Shown here in pieces: positions 1 to 8,607 of a stretch of DNA of 64,000 bases; the stretch's first letter is position 1, and each line of letters starts with the position of its first letter. Both the position numbers and the translations under genes were made by a program. The DNA lies in assembly GCA_021799475.1 (NCBI GenBank), contig JAJZAJ010000001.1:62001-126000 (forward strand), given 5' to 3'. The notes under the pieces were generated by a model. That model saw only the letters and a program-made list of their open reading frames with translations. It was not told the origin of the DNA and searched no databases. Origin of the DNA: Microcaldota archaeon. GTDB lineage: Archaea; Micrarchaeota; Micrarchaeia; Micrarchaeales; Micrarchaeaceae.

Positions 1-756
1 CTCCAGTTTTCTTTTCCTCTGCAATTCGGATTTCATTTTCTCGAGGCGTGATGACGCATCGTGTATTTTTTCACTTATTTCCTTTGCCTGGCGCTCTATG
101 GCTTCCTGCTCTCCAAAAAGCCTCTTTCTCTCTTCAGACATCGACTTTAACTGCTCCTTCAGAGCATCGATATCAAAATTTGACAGGGCGTCCTCTTCAG
201 ACTGCACCATCGACTTCAGGCTGTTGATTAAACTGGTAACATTCTCCTCAGCCATGGCGAATTGGTCAAGCCCAAGCATCCTGTCTATATCTTTCTTCCT
301 CTCTCCTTTGCTCAGCTCGAGGAAATAATCAAGGCGGTTCTGCTCCGCATATATCGCCCTGCAGAAAGTATCATAATCGAGCTTCAGCTGCGCCTCTATC
401 TCCTCGGTCACCTTGGACGGCTGTGACTGCAGGTATTCACCGTTCTTTTCCAATGTCGATGAGCTACCACCATTGCCTATCCTCCTTCTCACGACATAAG
501 TATCATCGCCGAGCTTGAACTCCAGTTTCACTTCTGCGTTTTCTGACTGCACAGGCATGCTGGTTATTATATTTGACAAAGAGATGCGCTTGCTGTTCAA
601 TGCCGGAAACGTGCCGAACAGGGCAAAAGATATCGCATCCATTACCGAGCTCTTTCCCGCACCCATCAGGCCTATAAGTACGTTGACGCCTTTCTGGAAA
701 TGGAGGGTCGTGCTCCTGTGCGTCTTCCAGTTGGTCATCTCAATCGAAGTAATCAA
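1..756 (-). CDS. rad50: DNA repair ATPase Rad50, N-terminal part (cut by window edge)
   Basis: Rad50 is the SMC-like ATPase that works with Mre11 in double-strand break processing. The reading frame runs without a stop from 756 to the window start, giving 252 codons. It opens with a beta strand, then a P-loop reading GLMGAGKSS at about residues 33-41. After the N-terminal ATPase lobe the sequence turns into a charged coiled coil. I chose TTG at 756 because it gives the family-typical beginning MITSIEM; an ATG 18 bases further in is the alternative. A T/A-rich TATA-like element lies near 793-800. The zinc hook and C-terminal lobe lie outside the window, as would any mre11 neighbour. Confidence 0.88.
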   Translation of the reverse strand, partial: MITSIEMTNWKTHRSTTLHFQKGVNVLIGLMGAGKSSVMDAISFALFGTFPALNSKRISLSNIITSMPVQSENAEVKLEFKLGDDTYVVRRRIGNGGSSSTLEKNGEYLQSQPSKVTEEIEAQLKLDYDTFCRAIYAEQNRLDYFLELSKGERKKDIDRMLGLDQFAMAEENVTSLINSLKSMVQSEEDALSNFDIDALKEQLKSMSEERKRLFGEQEAIERQAKEISEKIHDASSRLEKMKSELQRKRKLE

Positions 757-858
757 AAAATCAGCCGTACAGATATATGCGCGGCTTTCTATTTAATCTT
801 TATCTATTTTGCCTTGTTGCGCCGGGGATGAGCAACATGGTTCCATTGGCACTGCTTA

Positions 859-1107
859 TCAGAGCAGGCTCTCCTCATAGACCTCTACTTCGCTGACGCA
901 TTCGAGCTTCCTTATCTTATCCTCTATCTGGGATGAGCTGTTTTCCGCATCGTTGAATTTGAACAGAGCCTTTATCATCTTTATTCCGAAGCCTATCTCC
1001 TCTGTCTGCATTCCGGCAGGGCTGAACTTCGCCTTTAGCTCCGCTACTGTCTTGTCGAACTCCCCGTCTTTGGGGTATATCTTGAAAACTACGGCCACCA
1101 TTGACAT
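859..1107 (-). CDS. Elongation factor 1-beta (aEF1B)
   Basis: This 82-residue protein matches archaeal aEF1B, the nucleotide exchange factor that recharges aEF1A with GTP. It has the ferredoxin-like alpha-beta pattern of the family, with MVAVVFKIYPKD at the N-terminus, GFGIKMIKALF in the middle and the acidic end VSEVEVYEESLL. The length is normal for archaea (about 88). Its ATG overlaps the stop codon of the upstream zinc-ribbon gene (TAATG), so the two genes are translationally coupled, an arrangement known from other archaea. Confidence 0.93.
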   Translation of the reverse strand: MSMVAVVFKIYPKDGEFDKTVAELKAKFSPAGMQTEEIGFGIKMIKALFKFNDAENSSSQIEDKIRKLECVSEVEVYEESLL

Positions 1108-1277
1108 TATGGTCCCTCAAACGAGCAGGCCGTGCACTTGTATTTGTTGGTTATCTCCCTGCAGTGCCTGCATCTTATTATTATCCCTTCCCCGCATTTG
1201 GGGCATTTGAACTCCGTATATTGGTTGGTAAGCCTCCCGCATGAGACGCATACCTTGCCAGGTATAACTTCTGCCAT
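1107..1277 (-). CDS. Small zinc-ribbon protein, probable RNA-binding partner of aEF1B
   Basis: A 56-residue protein with four cysteine pairs: CVSCG, CPKCG, CRHC and CTAC. These form two zinc knuckles characteristic of the small archaeal zinc-ribbon proteins often encoded next to aEF1B. It begins MAEVIPGKVCVSCG and ends CSFEGP. The TAA stop overlaps the aEF1B start codon. The family is thought to bind RNA and is linked to translation by gene context; the exact role is not settled. The gene is easily missed because it is so short. Confidence 0.85.
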   Translation of the reverse strand: MAEVIPGKVCVSCGRLTNQYTEFKCPKCGEGIIIRCRHCREITNKYKCTACSFEGP

Positions 1278-1306
1278 ATTATCATCTTTTGGTTTGCAGC
1301 TTGCAG

Positions 1307-1411
1307 CTAGTGGCTAGAGTGAGACGCATTCCCGTCCTTAATGGGGGCTTCTTCAGGCCGCAGATGGATATGTGAGCCATCTCCCGAAGCATTACTTCCT
1401 CTGTGTCCCAT
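1307..1411 (-). pseudogene. Decayed C-terminal tail of an IS200/IS605-type TnpB
   Basis: A 34-codon open stretch reads HRGSNASGDGS, then RPEEAPIKDGN, and ends before TAG. The NA(C/S)GDG and EAP pieces resemble the tail that follows the last zinc knuckle of many TnpB (OrfB) proteins. No DED catalytic motifs or CxxC pairs remain upstream, where an unrelated gene begins. I read this as the residue of a lost transposon right end, which in such elements also encodes the guide-RNA region. Evidence is motif resemblance only, so confidence is moderate at best. Confidence 0.35.
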
Positions 1412-1457
1412 GACAGCTTTTACAAGCATGAGTAGTTTGTGCTTAATGAATAAAAAC

Positions 1458-1970
1458 TTATGCTTTTGGGCGCCGTCGTATAACAGTGCCCTTTAGCGCA
1501 TCATTGGCACGCATGAACAGTTCCTCTGTCTCAGTTTCGTCATATCTCCTAATCAGCAAGCATGCGGATCTCGGATTTGAAGCTATGGCCTTTAGATCAC
1601 GGGACCTGTTTCTGCATGCTACTATGATGTTCATAACATTTGCAGGTTCTGTGTTCATCTCCGCATCCATTCCTGCATCATGTTCCATAGATGCGATCAG
1701 CTTGGACGCGTTATGCTCTATGCTTGACAATATCTTTATAGCGGCATATGATTCAGTGTTGCCCTGCCTCAAACGCAGGAAGAGGCCTGTGCATATCGGA
1801 AATAGCTTAACGAGCACGGCCGCAGTGCTAGAAATATCATCCTTCTCAATGCTCTGTCTATTATCATTATCATCAAACCTCATCGTCGCATACGGGATTT
1901 CACGTACGGATTCCCTATCTCTAAGTGGCACGCCCTTAAATCCCCTAAATCTTACCTTGTTACGACGCAT
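1458..1970 (-). CDS. Hypothetical helical protein
   Basis: A 170-residue soluble protein that I do not recognise. The N-terminus is basic (MRRNKVRFRGFKGVP) and the rest appears mostly alpha-helical, with no membrane segment or signal peptide. A T/A-rich promoter-like stretch (TATA at about 2026-2036) lies upstream. The opposite strand also holds a 172-codon frame. I prefer this strand because of its normal charge pattern, its promoter, and the same orientation as its neighbours. It sits between a transposon relic and another orphan gene, so it may be an accessory acquisition. Confidence 0.55.
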   Translation of the reverse strand: MRRNKVRFRGFKGVPLRDRESVREIPYATMRFDDNDNRQSIEKDDISSTAAVLVKLFPICTGLFLRLRQGNTESYAAIKILSSIEHNASKLIASMEHDAGMDAEMNTEPANVMNIIVACRNRSRDLKAIASNPRSACLLIRRYDETETEELFMRANDALKGTVIRRRPKA

Positions 1971-2156
1971 CGTATCACAACGAAATCCAGCTATATACCT
2001 GTAAACTAAAAATAAACCATTATTCTATTTTTATATATGCGCAGTGCGGTCATACATCTGAAACAGCATACAGCTCTTTGGCATGTTCCCAAAAGAATAC
2101 CGCCATCCTGTTCAAAAATGGAGTATGTCCAGATATTTATAGCTAGCGAAAAGAGG

Positions 2157-2633
2157 TCACTTTTCAGTTGTCTCAGATAGCATGCTGAGCAGCTTACCGA
2201 AATAATCACGCATATCATCAATCGAGAGCGCAGTCTCATCATAACGATATGAAGAACCAGGGCTTCGTTGGACATCTATCCTTAAGTCAAGGACACTGTT
2301 TTGTACGCGCAGCTCGATGGTGCTCAGTTGCACGGTAAGCTCTGTCAGAATACTGTCCCAACGCCGGGCTCCGTCAGCAATATTCTTCGATGGGACGCGG
2401 TTCAGCATGTTCCATGACTTGTTAATAATTGTCATAAGAAGGTTCCATTCTTGACAGTACTCGCCCATAATCGGCTTAACTTCAGCAGCAGTGCTTTCCT
2501 TCCTTATTATTTTGGTTATCCCCTCATGCAGCCTCAGAGTAATATGGTACAAGTTCCTTTTTTCCTCCATAAGCTTCATAACCATCTCTCTGCACTGGGT
2601 ATCGGAGACGCTTATTTTTGCCAGTTCGGTCAT
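2157..2633 (-). CDS. Hypothetical helical protein
   Basis: A 158-residue protein starting MTELAKISVSD. It is predicted helical and soluble; no known motif is visible. The frame extends 54 codons further upstream, but that part is hydrophobic, tyrosine-rich and crosses the divergent promoter (TATA-like run near 2660-2678), so I start at 2633. Function unknown. With the gene at 1458 it forms a pair of orphan proteins ahead of truD. Confidence 0.55.
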   Translation of the reverse strand: MTELAKISVSDTQCREMVMKLMEEKRNLYHITLRLHEGITKIIRKESTAAEVKPIMGEYCQEWNLLMTIINKSWNMLNRVPSKNIADGARRWDSILTELTVQLSTIELRVQNSVLDLRIDVQRSPGSSYRYDETALSIDDMRDYFGKLLSMLSETTEK

Positions 2634-2729
2634 CACGGAATCCACAAACAAACTGATGATGTTTATATATTTATATATGACCGGTAAGAAGTGTGTATCG
2701 TTCGCATTCCGGTACATGTTGTGGTATAA

Positions 2730-3953
2730 ATGAAAAAGGCAAAAGGAACAATAAAGTGCGCTGCAGAGGATTTTATCGTAGAAGAGATAGCGCAAAATGG
2801 AACTGTGCTTGAACTTGGCAAGGTGTTCTTTCCGGAAGAGCTTGGCATGCAGGAATCAGAAGAAGGGAAATTCACGACATTCGTGATGCAAAAGAGGAAC
2901 TGGAACACTGCGCAGGCGCTGAAAACGATAGCACGGAGGTTCAGCAGGGGCATAAAGTCCACCAGCTTTGCCGGAACCAAGGACAGGACGGCAGTATCAA
3001 CGCAGCTATGCTCGATATTCGGAGTATCTCCAGAAGAATTGTCTTCCGCAAAAATAAAAGATATAACTATTAACGGGGCATGGCGCAGCGACAAAAAGGT
3101 TGAAATGGGCTCGCTTTACGGGAACAGGTTTACAGTGATTGTCAGAGACGCCAGTGATACGGAACTGATAAAAAATGCTGCAGATTCTCTACACGGCCTG
3201 TTCCCGAACTATTTCGGAGAACAGCGCTTTGGGAGCAGGGGCAATAACGTGCTTATAGGGATAGACATACTTAAAGGCGATTTGGAGAGCGCTACGATGC
3301 GGTTTCTGACCGATACCATTAACGAGAGGAGAGAAGATTCGATAGCTGCAAGGAAAAGGCTTTCAGAAGAGTTGGATTTCGCTGCTGCGCTGGAGTACTT
3401 CCCATCACATCTCAAATACGAAAGGCTGGTTATAGAGCATCTTTCCATGATGCCGACTGATTATGCCGGTGCTATGAGACGGCTGCCAAGGTCGATTACC
3501 CTGATGCTCATTCATTCCGTCGATGCATATATATTTAACCAGGAGCTAGATGAGCGGATTAGGTCTGGAAAAACAACACAGGAAGCCGGTGATATTGCAT
3601 GCAAGGCTGATGCATATGGGTTTCCGGATATTAGGACTGTGAAAAAAACAGAATTATCCGATCAAGGATACATATTCCCGGTAGCAAGCATTGTTGGCTA
3701 CGAACAGAAGACCAACGACTTAGAGGAAGAGATAATGAGGAAACTGGGGATTACAAAAGATATGTTCAAGGTAAAAAGCATGCCGGAGCTCAACTGCAGG
3801 GGCAGCTATAGAGTCCTGTTTGCTCCATTTATCGGCTTCGTTTTCGAGCACGGAGCAGCAGGCAGCGCCAAGCTCGGATTTTCGCTTCCCTCAGGATCAT
3901 ATGCGACTGTGCTTCTAGACCAGCTTATGGACAGAGGCATGCATCAGGAATAA
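2730..3953 (+). CDS. truD: tRNA pseudouridine synthase D (TruD)
   Basis: TruD isomerises uridine 13 of tRNA (and other sites in archaea) to pseudouridine. The 407-residue protein shows the family signatures in order: an N-terminal DFIVEEI segment, QKRNWNTAQAL, the catalytic loop AGTKDRTAVSTQ with Asp85, YGNRFTVIVRD, and NYFGEQRFGSRG. The length and layout, including the inserted TRUD domain, are normal. The gene stands alone with a promoter shared divergently with the orphan gene upstream. Confidence 0.95.
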   Translation: MKKAKGTIKCAAEDFIVEEIAQNGTVLELGKVFFPEELGMQESEEGKFTTFVMQKRNWNTAQALKTIARRFSRGIKSTSFAGTKDRTAVSTQLCSIFGVSPEELSSAKIKDITINGAWRSDKKVEMGSLYGNRFTVIVRDASDTELIKNAADSLHGLFPNYFGEQRFGSRGNNVLIGIDILKGDLESATMRFLTDTINERREDSIAARKRLSEELDFAAALEYFPSHLKYERLVIEHLSMMPTDYAGAMRRLPRSITLMLIHSVDAYIFNQELDERIRSGKTTQEAGDIACKADAYGFPDIRTVKKTELSDQGYIFPVASIVGYEQKTNDLEEEIMRKLGITKDMFKVKSMPELNCRGSYRVLFAPFIGFVFEHGAAGSAKLGFSLPSGSYATVLLDQLMDRGMHQE

Positions 3954-3983
3954 GTACACTTTAGATCCAACCGGTAGACAAAA

Positions 3984-4109
3984 CGCCAGGGTAGGGATTT
4001 GAACCCCAAAGCCCGTAAGGGCACCGGTTCGCCCGTTGCATCACGAAATCAGCTCTCGAGATTTTTAAAATTCGAGACCGGCGCATTAACCAGATTCTGC
4101 CACCCTGGC
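3984..4109 (-). tRNA. tRNA-Ser(CGA) with a 41-nt intron
   Basis: The acceptor stem is GCCAGGG/CCCUGGC with discriminator G. A class II variable arm (GCCC-UUAC-GGGC) and the T-loop UUCAAAU are present. The anticodon stem CCGGU/ACCGG closes a 7-base loop only if 41 bases (about 4030-4070) are removed between positions 37 and 38, the canonical archaeal intron site. The loop then reads CU-CGA-AA, so the tRNA decodes UCG. Splicing would need the archaeal splicing endonuclease. No CCA is encoded. The acceptor stem is identical to that of the second tRNA-Ser at 32015. Confidence 0.9.
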
Positions 4110-4141
4110 ATTCTCCGCAGAATAGTTTCTATTGATGATAT

Positions 4142-4153
4142 ACCTATATATAT
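4142..4153. promoter_or_regulatory. TATA-type promoter between tRNA-Ser and the GT2 gene
   Basis: The run acctatatatat lies about 35 bases behind the 5' end of the minus-strand tRNA and about 60 bases before the plus-strand glycosyltransferase. Its near-palindromic sequence could serve either direction. Motif and spacing only. Confidence 0.45.
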
Positions 4154-4206
4154 GCGTTGTCATAAGTAGTTGCGTTTCACTGTAATGCAATAGGAAACAT
4201 GGGCAC

Positions 4207-5784
4207 GTGGTACTGATGCAGGCTCAAGCTTATGAGGAAGCGGGCTCCCCGGTCAGGGAGTACATAGGCAGACTTCTGACCGTATTCCTATTCCTTATTC
4301 TGTCAATAGCTGGGTTAATATTCTCAGTATACCTATTCTATGTTGCCAACAGCCTTTACATGTTCACGCTGGCTGTCTCGTTCACCGCATTATCCCTTAT
4401 AGCCGGATTCTTCAACGTTTACGCCTCGATATGGTACTTCAGATCGTACTTTTACAAAGGATACCTGAAAAAGATAAATGACAGCCTCAGGCCATTGAAC
4501 AAGCTTCCGTCCGTCGCAATCGTCATGCCGGTATACAACGAGGATCCTGACATGGTAGAGAGAAACATCAAGAGCATAAAGCGCATGAATTACAAGGGAA
4601 AGCTGGAGATATTCGTTGCGGACGATTCAAGCGAGAGGAGTTACAGTAATAGGATAGAGGCAGTATGCAGGAAGCTCGGCATCACCTTCGTGCACAGGGA
4701 TGACAGGAGAGGTTACAAAGCAGGGGCAATCAACAACGTGATAATTAACTGCACAAGGGCCGAGTTCTTTGCCGTTTTCGACGCAGACGAATACCTGGTC
4801 AACAGGAACTTCCTGATGGATCTGCTGCCGTATTTCAACGACAAGAAGATGGCATATATACAGACGGAGAAAAGATATGCAAAAGGGACTTTCTTCTCAG
4901 ACTGTGTCGACATATTCGACGCATTCTTCTTCAAGTTTATACAGCCTGCAAGGGCTCTGGACAACAACGCGATATTTGCGGGCTCATGCGGAGTGATCAG
5001 AAGATCGGCTTTCTTAAAGACCGGAGGCTTTCCGGAATACGTAATAGAGGATACCTTCTTCAGTTTTGAGACGGACATGCACGGCTTCAAGAGCCTTTAT
5101 ATCGAGAAAGTATATGCTCTCGGAAGACCCGTCAAAACATTCACGGAACTGGCGAAGATGCAGTGGCGATATAATTACGGCGACACGCAGTTCATAAGCT
5201 ACTATTTCAAGCGCAAGGGGTATAGGAATAGGAAGACTCCGTTTTCCGTGCCGAACTATGTAACTCACGGGTTCGGGCTTAACTACATTTCTGTGGTGCT
5301 AATATTCTTTACTATAATATCTGTCGGGATAGTTTTCTCGGCTGCACCTTTCGCGCACATAGACCTTTTCACGCTAACACATGGAACATTCAGCCTATAT
5401 CTTGAGCTTCTTGGGTTCTTCGCCTTTACACTTTCTCTCCTGACTCCAGCGCTCCTTACCAAGATATACTTCAAGTCGCTATCTAAGGGCATAATGGTAT
5501 TCCTGCTAAACTATGCGCTTGCATTCGTCAGGACAAAGGCAGCCATAGCAACCTTCCTCGACAGGAATCCGGGAATCCATTGGAACAAACTAAAGTACAG
5601 GGGATTGAGCGGAAATATCCTGTTCTCGCTCAGGAACACTAAGACAGAAGTAGCATTCATGTCAATAATGTTCGGCCTTTCCGCGTTTGCATTCTCCCAA
5701 TATAACATAGCGGGAGGGATGTGGCTCGCATGGTACGGCATACTATATCTTCTTGCGACACTTTTCCTGTATAAGTACGGGTGA
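4207..5784 (+). CDS. Membrane GT2 glycosyltransferase (cellulose-synthase-like, processive type)
   Basis: A 525-residue membrane glycosyltransferase. Two N-terminal transmembrane helices (about 22-75) precede a cytoplasmic GT-A domain. Its signatures are VMPVYNEDPDM, VADDSS (first Asp), FAVFDADEY (DxD), EDTFFS and QWRYNYG, the last a variant of QxxRW. Four or more helices follow. This plan matches BcsA-like synthases that polymerise and export a polysaccharide from nucleotide sugars. The substrate cannot be read from sequence. The frame starts at GTG 4207; ATG 4216 is also possible. Translation probably continues into the DUF424 gene 5 bases downstream. Confidence 0.85.
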   Translation: MVLMQAQAYEEAGSPVREYIGRLLTVFLFLILSIAGLIFSVYLFYVANSLYMFTLAVSFTALSLIAGFFNVYASIWYFRSYFYKGYLKKINDSLRPLNKLPSVAIVMPVYNEDPDMVERNIKSIKRMNYKGKLEIFVADDSSERSYSNRIEAVCRKLGITFVHRDDRRGYKAGAINNVIINCTRAEFFAVFDADEYLVNRNFLMDLLPYFNDKKMAYIQTEKRYAKGTFFSDCVDIFDAFFFKFIQPARALDNNAIFAGSCGVIRRSAFLKTGGFPEYVIEDTFFSFETDMHGFKSLYIEKVYALGRPVKTFTELAKMQWRYNYGDTQFISYYFKRKGYRNRKTPFSVPNYVTHGFGLNYISVVLIFFTIISVGIVFSAAPFAHIDLFTLTHGTFSLYLELLGFFAFTLSLLTPALLTKIYFKSLSKGIMVFLLNYALAFVRTKAAIATFLDRNPGIHWNKLKYRGLSGNILFSLRNTKTEVAFMSIMFGLSAFAFSQYNIAGGMWLAWYGILYLLATLFLYKYG

Positions 5785-5788
5785 CAAA

Positions 5789-6100
5789 ATGTTATACCTT
5801 AAAATACATGATAATGAGCATGGCGCAGTGATAGCCATGTGCGATGAGAACCTGATAGGAAAGGTGCTCGATGACGGGAAACTGCACATCGACCTGAAGC
5901 AATATGCGGGTTTCTACAAAGGAGAGCTTGTGAACAGGAAGAAAGCGCTCGAACTGATGGCTGACGAGAGGATATATTCTGCTAATGTGATCGGAAAGGA
6001 AGCTGTGGAAACAGCAATAGAAGGTAAGGTAATACAGAAGGAAAATGTAAGTATGGTAGATGGTGTGCCATACGCACATGCGTACAAGGTAGACTACTGA
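5789..6100 (+). CDS. DUF424 family archaeal protein
   Basis: A 103-residue protein with the pattern of archaeal DUF424: LYLKIHDNEHGAVIAMCDE, GKVLDDGKLHIDL, FYKGELV and SANVIGKEAVETAIE. The family is widespread in archaea and is suspected to be linked to translation; its biochemical role is unknown to me. It starts 5 bases after the glycosyltransferase stop, with GGGTGA serving as a ribosome-binding site inside that gene's end. Confidence 0.75.
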   Translation: MLYLKIHDNEHGAVIAMCDENLIGKVLDDGKLHIDLKQYAGFYKGELVNRKKALELMADERIYSANVIGKEAVETAIEGKVIQKENVSMVDGVPYAHAYKVDY

Positions 6101-6147
6101 TATATAGGATATATAAGCATGCTCGGAATAATCCTTAATGTGATATA

Positions 6148-7254
6148 ATGGATGCGCCGACAGTACAAATCAGGGAATATCTAGATGGGCTCTTCCATTT
6201 TCCCGAAGCGGCGCTCAGCGCTGAAGAATCAAGGGTTGCGACAGAGGATATTGTAAAGTTCATAGTCAACAGGCTTTTCTCCAGGCAGTTCCGCAGGACC
6301 AAGGTGCATCCTGACACGCAGAAGGATATAGAGGATAAGGTAAAGAAGAGTGTCGAATCTAATAAGCCGATATATCTCGTAATCTGCTTTGGCGGTTACA
6401 AGCATTACTGGAATCCATCATATCCGAACGTTGACTTCGCAGAGCTGTTCAACTTCCACTTCATGGCTGAATGGGTCGCACCAATACTAAAAGTTTACAA
6501 ACCGGGGGTCAACATCGATTACGAATTCGAGAACATAGTTGTCCCGATGGTCGATAATTACCCGAAGCGGGACATTGACATTTATGCTGATAGCTTCAAG
6601 GCGCTGATTGCGGAATATATGACTAGGGCGAAGCCTCCCCAGAACTTCAGGATCAATGCATTCATTCCTCAAGAGCTTGAGGAGTACAGACAAAAGGATT
6701 ACGAGAATAGGCTTTTCAAGAGGATGGAAGAACTTATGCCGAAGAGAGCAGAGGAATGGGCTGGCATATCAGATGATGAAAGGAAGAACAGGCTCCACCG
6801 CACTCCGAAGGCATTCATGTGGAAGGGGGACAAGGACCTTTCCGGCCTAAGCGAAAAGGAGAAGGAAGATATCATGATACGGTCAAAGGAACTGATAGAG
6901 GCGTACTACGAAGCAGACTTCGAACTGAGAGGAGACTACTTTGTAGGCGGCAACCATATCCCTGTACTCCTATCATTCGGACTGAGTGCGGAGAACGTCG
7001 GCCATTGGCTTACGATTACTGCCGCTAAGGGAAGCAACGTTGACTTCTGGGTAGGAAGGGGAATAGTAGAGGCATCGGAGGGCAGGATAGTGCCGCGTAT
7101 AGTGTCGCATAATCAGTATGATGCGTTAAAACAAAAGATCAAAACAACAGAAGGATTCAAATGGGTCGCAGAAGGAAGTCTGCTAAAGAACCTGAAGAGC
7201 ATAGACGTCGTTGCGACAGAGGACTTCAATAGGCTTGTAATCAGCCATTCTTGA
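6148..7254 (+). CDS. Uncharacterised 368-aa protein
   Basis: I do not recognise this protein. It is soluble, with a central alpha/beta region that includes IYLVICFGGYKHYWNP, FAELFNFHFMAEW and KVYKPGVNIDYEF. A charged helical segment (about 190-250) and a C-terminal region with GGNHIPVLLSFGLSAEN follow. The order hydrophobic strand, acidic AE helix, then Y-x-PGV-x-I is loosely like the core of isocyanide synthases (Pvc/DIT1 type), but I would not assign that function. Its own TATA-like box (gatatataagc) lies about 35 bases upstream. It converges on the NAC gene and the two 3' ends overlap by 14 bases. Confidence 0.75.
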   Translation: MDAPTVQIREYLDGLFHFPEAALSAEESRVATEDIVKFIVNRLFSRQFRRTKVHPDTQKDIEDKVKKSVESNKPIYLVICFGGYKHYWNPSYPNVDFAELFNFHFMAEWVAPILKVYKPGVNIDYEFENIVVPMVDNYPKRDIDIYADSFKALIAEYMTRAKPPQNFRINAFIPQELEEYRQKDYENRLFKRMEELMPKRAEEWAGISDDERKNRLHRTPKAFMWKGDKDLSGLSEKEKEDIMIRSKELIEAYYEADFELRGDYFVGGNHIPVLLSFGLSAENVGHWLTITAAKGSNVDFWVGRGIVEASEGRIVPRIVSHNQYDALKQKIKTTEGFKWVAEGSLLKNLKSIDVVATEDFNRLVISHS

Positions 7255-7585
7255 GCTTGAGTATCGCCTCGGCTATGTTGCTATTGGTTTCCTCAAGCGC
7301 TGCCCTTACCTTATCCCTGTCAGAAACTCCGCTGCTCTCAACAACCATCTGGATATCCTCTTCCGTTATCTCAATACTTACCTTTTTCTCTCGCTCCGAT
7401 ACGTTGCCCGCAATCTGGAACGACTTTGTGCCTTGAGCTTCTATAAGGGTGACTTGCGGCTCCGATATAACTATATCCCTGCCTGGGCATTCTATCGTGA
7501 CGCTTATTGCATCTATGTCGGTTGACTTTATGCCCATCTTGGCCATCATGTTCTTCATTGCTCTAGGATCTATTCCTCCCATCAT
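7241..7585 (-). CDS. nac: Nascent polypeptide-associated complex protein (aNAC)
   Basis: The archaeal homodimeric NAC binds nascent chains at the ribosome exit. The 114-residue protein has the NAC domain (KMGIKSTDIDAISVTIECPG through GNVSEREK) followed by a C-terminal UBA domain (VSDRDKVRAALEETNSNI-AEAILKLKNG, residues about 87-114). The N-terminal MMGGIDPRAMKNMMAKMG is typical. The next gene on the same strand, an RNA methyltransferase, ends 5 bases upstream, so they share a transcript. Confidence 0.95.
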   Translation of the reverse strand: MMGGIDPRAMKNMMAKMGIKSTDIDAISVTIECPGRDIVISEPQVTLIEAQGTKSFQIAGNVSEREKKVSIEITEEDIQMVVESSGVSDRDKVRAALEETNSNIAEAILKLKNG

Positions 7586-7589
7586 TATA

Positions 7590-8597
7590 TCACTTTTTCA
7601 CGGCAAACAGAGTTACCTCTTTCCTATTGTGCGGCAGCTTCTTTAGCTTTATCGATTCGAATTGTTCTGACATCAACTCTCTTGCATTCCCAATATGCCT
7701 TGCTATGCGCTCATCTACGAGCTTTACCGTCATCAGCAGAATTCCTCCTTTTGGCAGAAGTACGGAGAACCTTTTTGCTATCTCTGTGCTTTTGTCCTGG
7801 CTTATGTTCATATCAAGCAGCAGAATATCAAACTTTCCCATATCTACAATTGATTTCTCTTCGATTCTGTCAGAATTTTTTTGTATATGCGTGAGACGCG
7901 GGAACTCTTTTATTAATCCAGCATCCATCGAAGCCGCATCGATGGCTACTACAGATGCGCCTCTCCTCAGGCAGTATCTGCTCCATCCGCCCGGTGCGGC
8001 ACCTATGTCAAGCACCCTTGTGCCCTTATCAATTCTGATGCTGAAGTATCTTGCTGCTTCCTCGAGCTTGAATTCGGATCTGCTTATTTTTTCATCCTTT
8101 CTATTCACAACTTCTCGGAATCTATCGGCTATGAAATAGCCGGAACCTTCTCCGGAAGCTGCTATAATCATGGTGCTTGTAAATAGCAGATACGCTGCAC
8201 TATCAGGATGTTCCAAATCCGCAACGAATCCGCGGTTTTCCAGCGCGCTGCCCACAGCTACCTCTATATCCTTCGCGCTGCTCTTTATCTTTGAATCTAT
8301 CCTCAACGCCTCTATCTTGAATGTTTTCTTTTTATCCAGAGTTCTGGAAAGCGTATCTATCGCTTCCGTAAGGTCGTCGCCATATCCCTTTACCTCAAAC
8401 AGCACAGGCAGCGCCGCATCGATAAATACATATCCTGTGCTTTGGATATCTGCTTCTGTGCTTACTAAAATAGGGGTTTTCTTCGTCACTACGCCTGTGC
8501 CGTAGAATTTTATGCCCCTGTCTACTGACCGAAGTTCAGCCACAGCCTGTTCAAGGAACCGCTCGTCACAGAATACTATATACCTCTTTGCAACCAT
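7590..8597 (-). CDS. THUMP-domain FtsJ/RrmJ-type RNA 2'-O-methyltransferase
   Basis: A 335-residue protein with an N-terminal THUMP-like RNA-binding half and a C-terminal Rossmann methyltransferase of the FtsJ/RrmJ class. The SAM motif VLDIGAAPGGWSRYC, the catalytic tetrad candidates (K in EFKLEEA, D in LLLDMN, K in MTVKL, E in RKEVT) and the C-terminal beta strand are all visible. It resembles the Cm2498 rRNA methyltransferase RlmM; the target here, rRNA or tRNA, is not determined. I start at MVAKRYIVFC; 24 more codons upstream belong to the end of the preceding gene region. It is followed by aNAC. Confidence 0.85.
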   Translation of the reverse strand: MVAKRYIVFCDERFLEQAVAELRSVDRGIKFYGTGVVTKKTPILVSTEADIQSTGYVFIDAALPVLFEVKGYGDDLTEAIDTLSRTLDKKKTFKIEALRIDSKIKSSAKDIEVAVGSALENRGFVADLEHPDSAAYLLFTSTMIIAASGEGSGYFIADRFREVVNRKDEKISRSEFKLEEAARYFSIRIDKGTRVLDIGAAPGGWSRYCLRRGASVVAIDAASMDAGLIKEFPRLTHIQKNSDRIEEKSIVDMGKFDILLLDMNISQDKSTEIAKRFSVLLPKGGILLMTVKLVDERIARHIGNARELMSEQFESIKLKKLPHNRKEVTLFAVKK

Positions 8598-8607
8598 TGA
8601 ATCACGT

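Noticed and set aside
1486-2004. A 172-codon plus-strand frame opposite the 1458 gene
   Set aside because: Composition is Ser/Leu-rich like a shadow frame, it has no promoter, and the minus-strand frame agrees with its neighbours.
2157-2795. The longer 212-codon version of the 2157 gene
   Set aside because: The extra N-terminus crosses the divergent promoter of truD and is unlike the rest of the protein.
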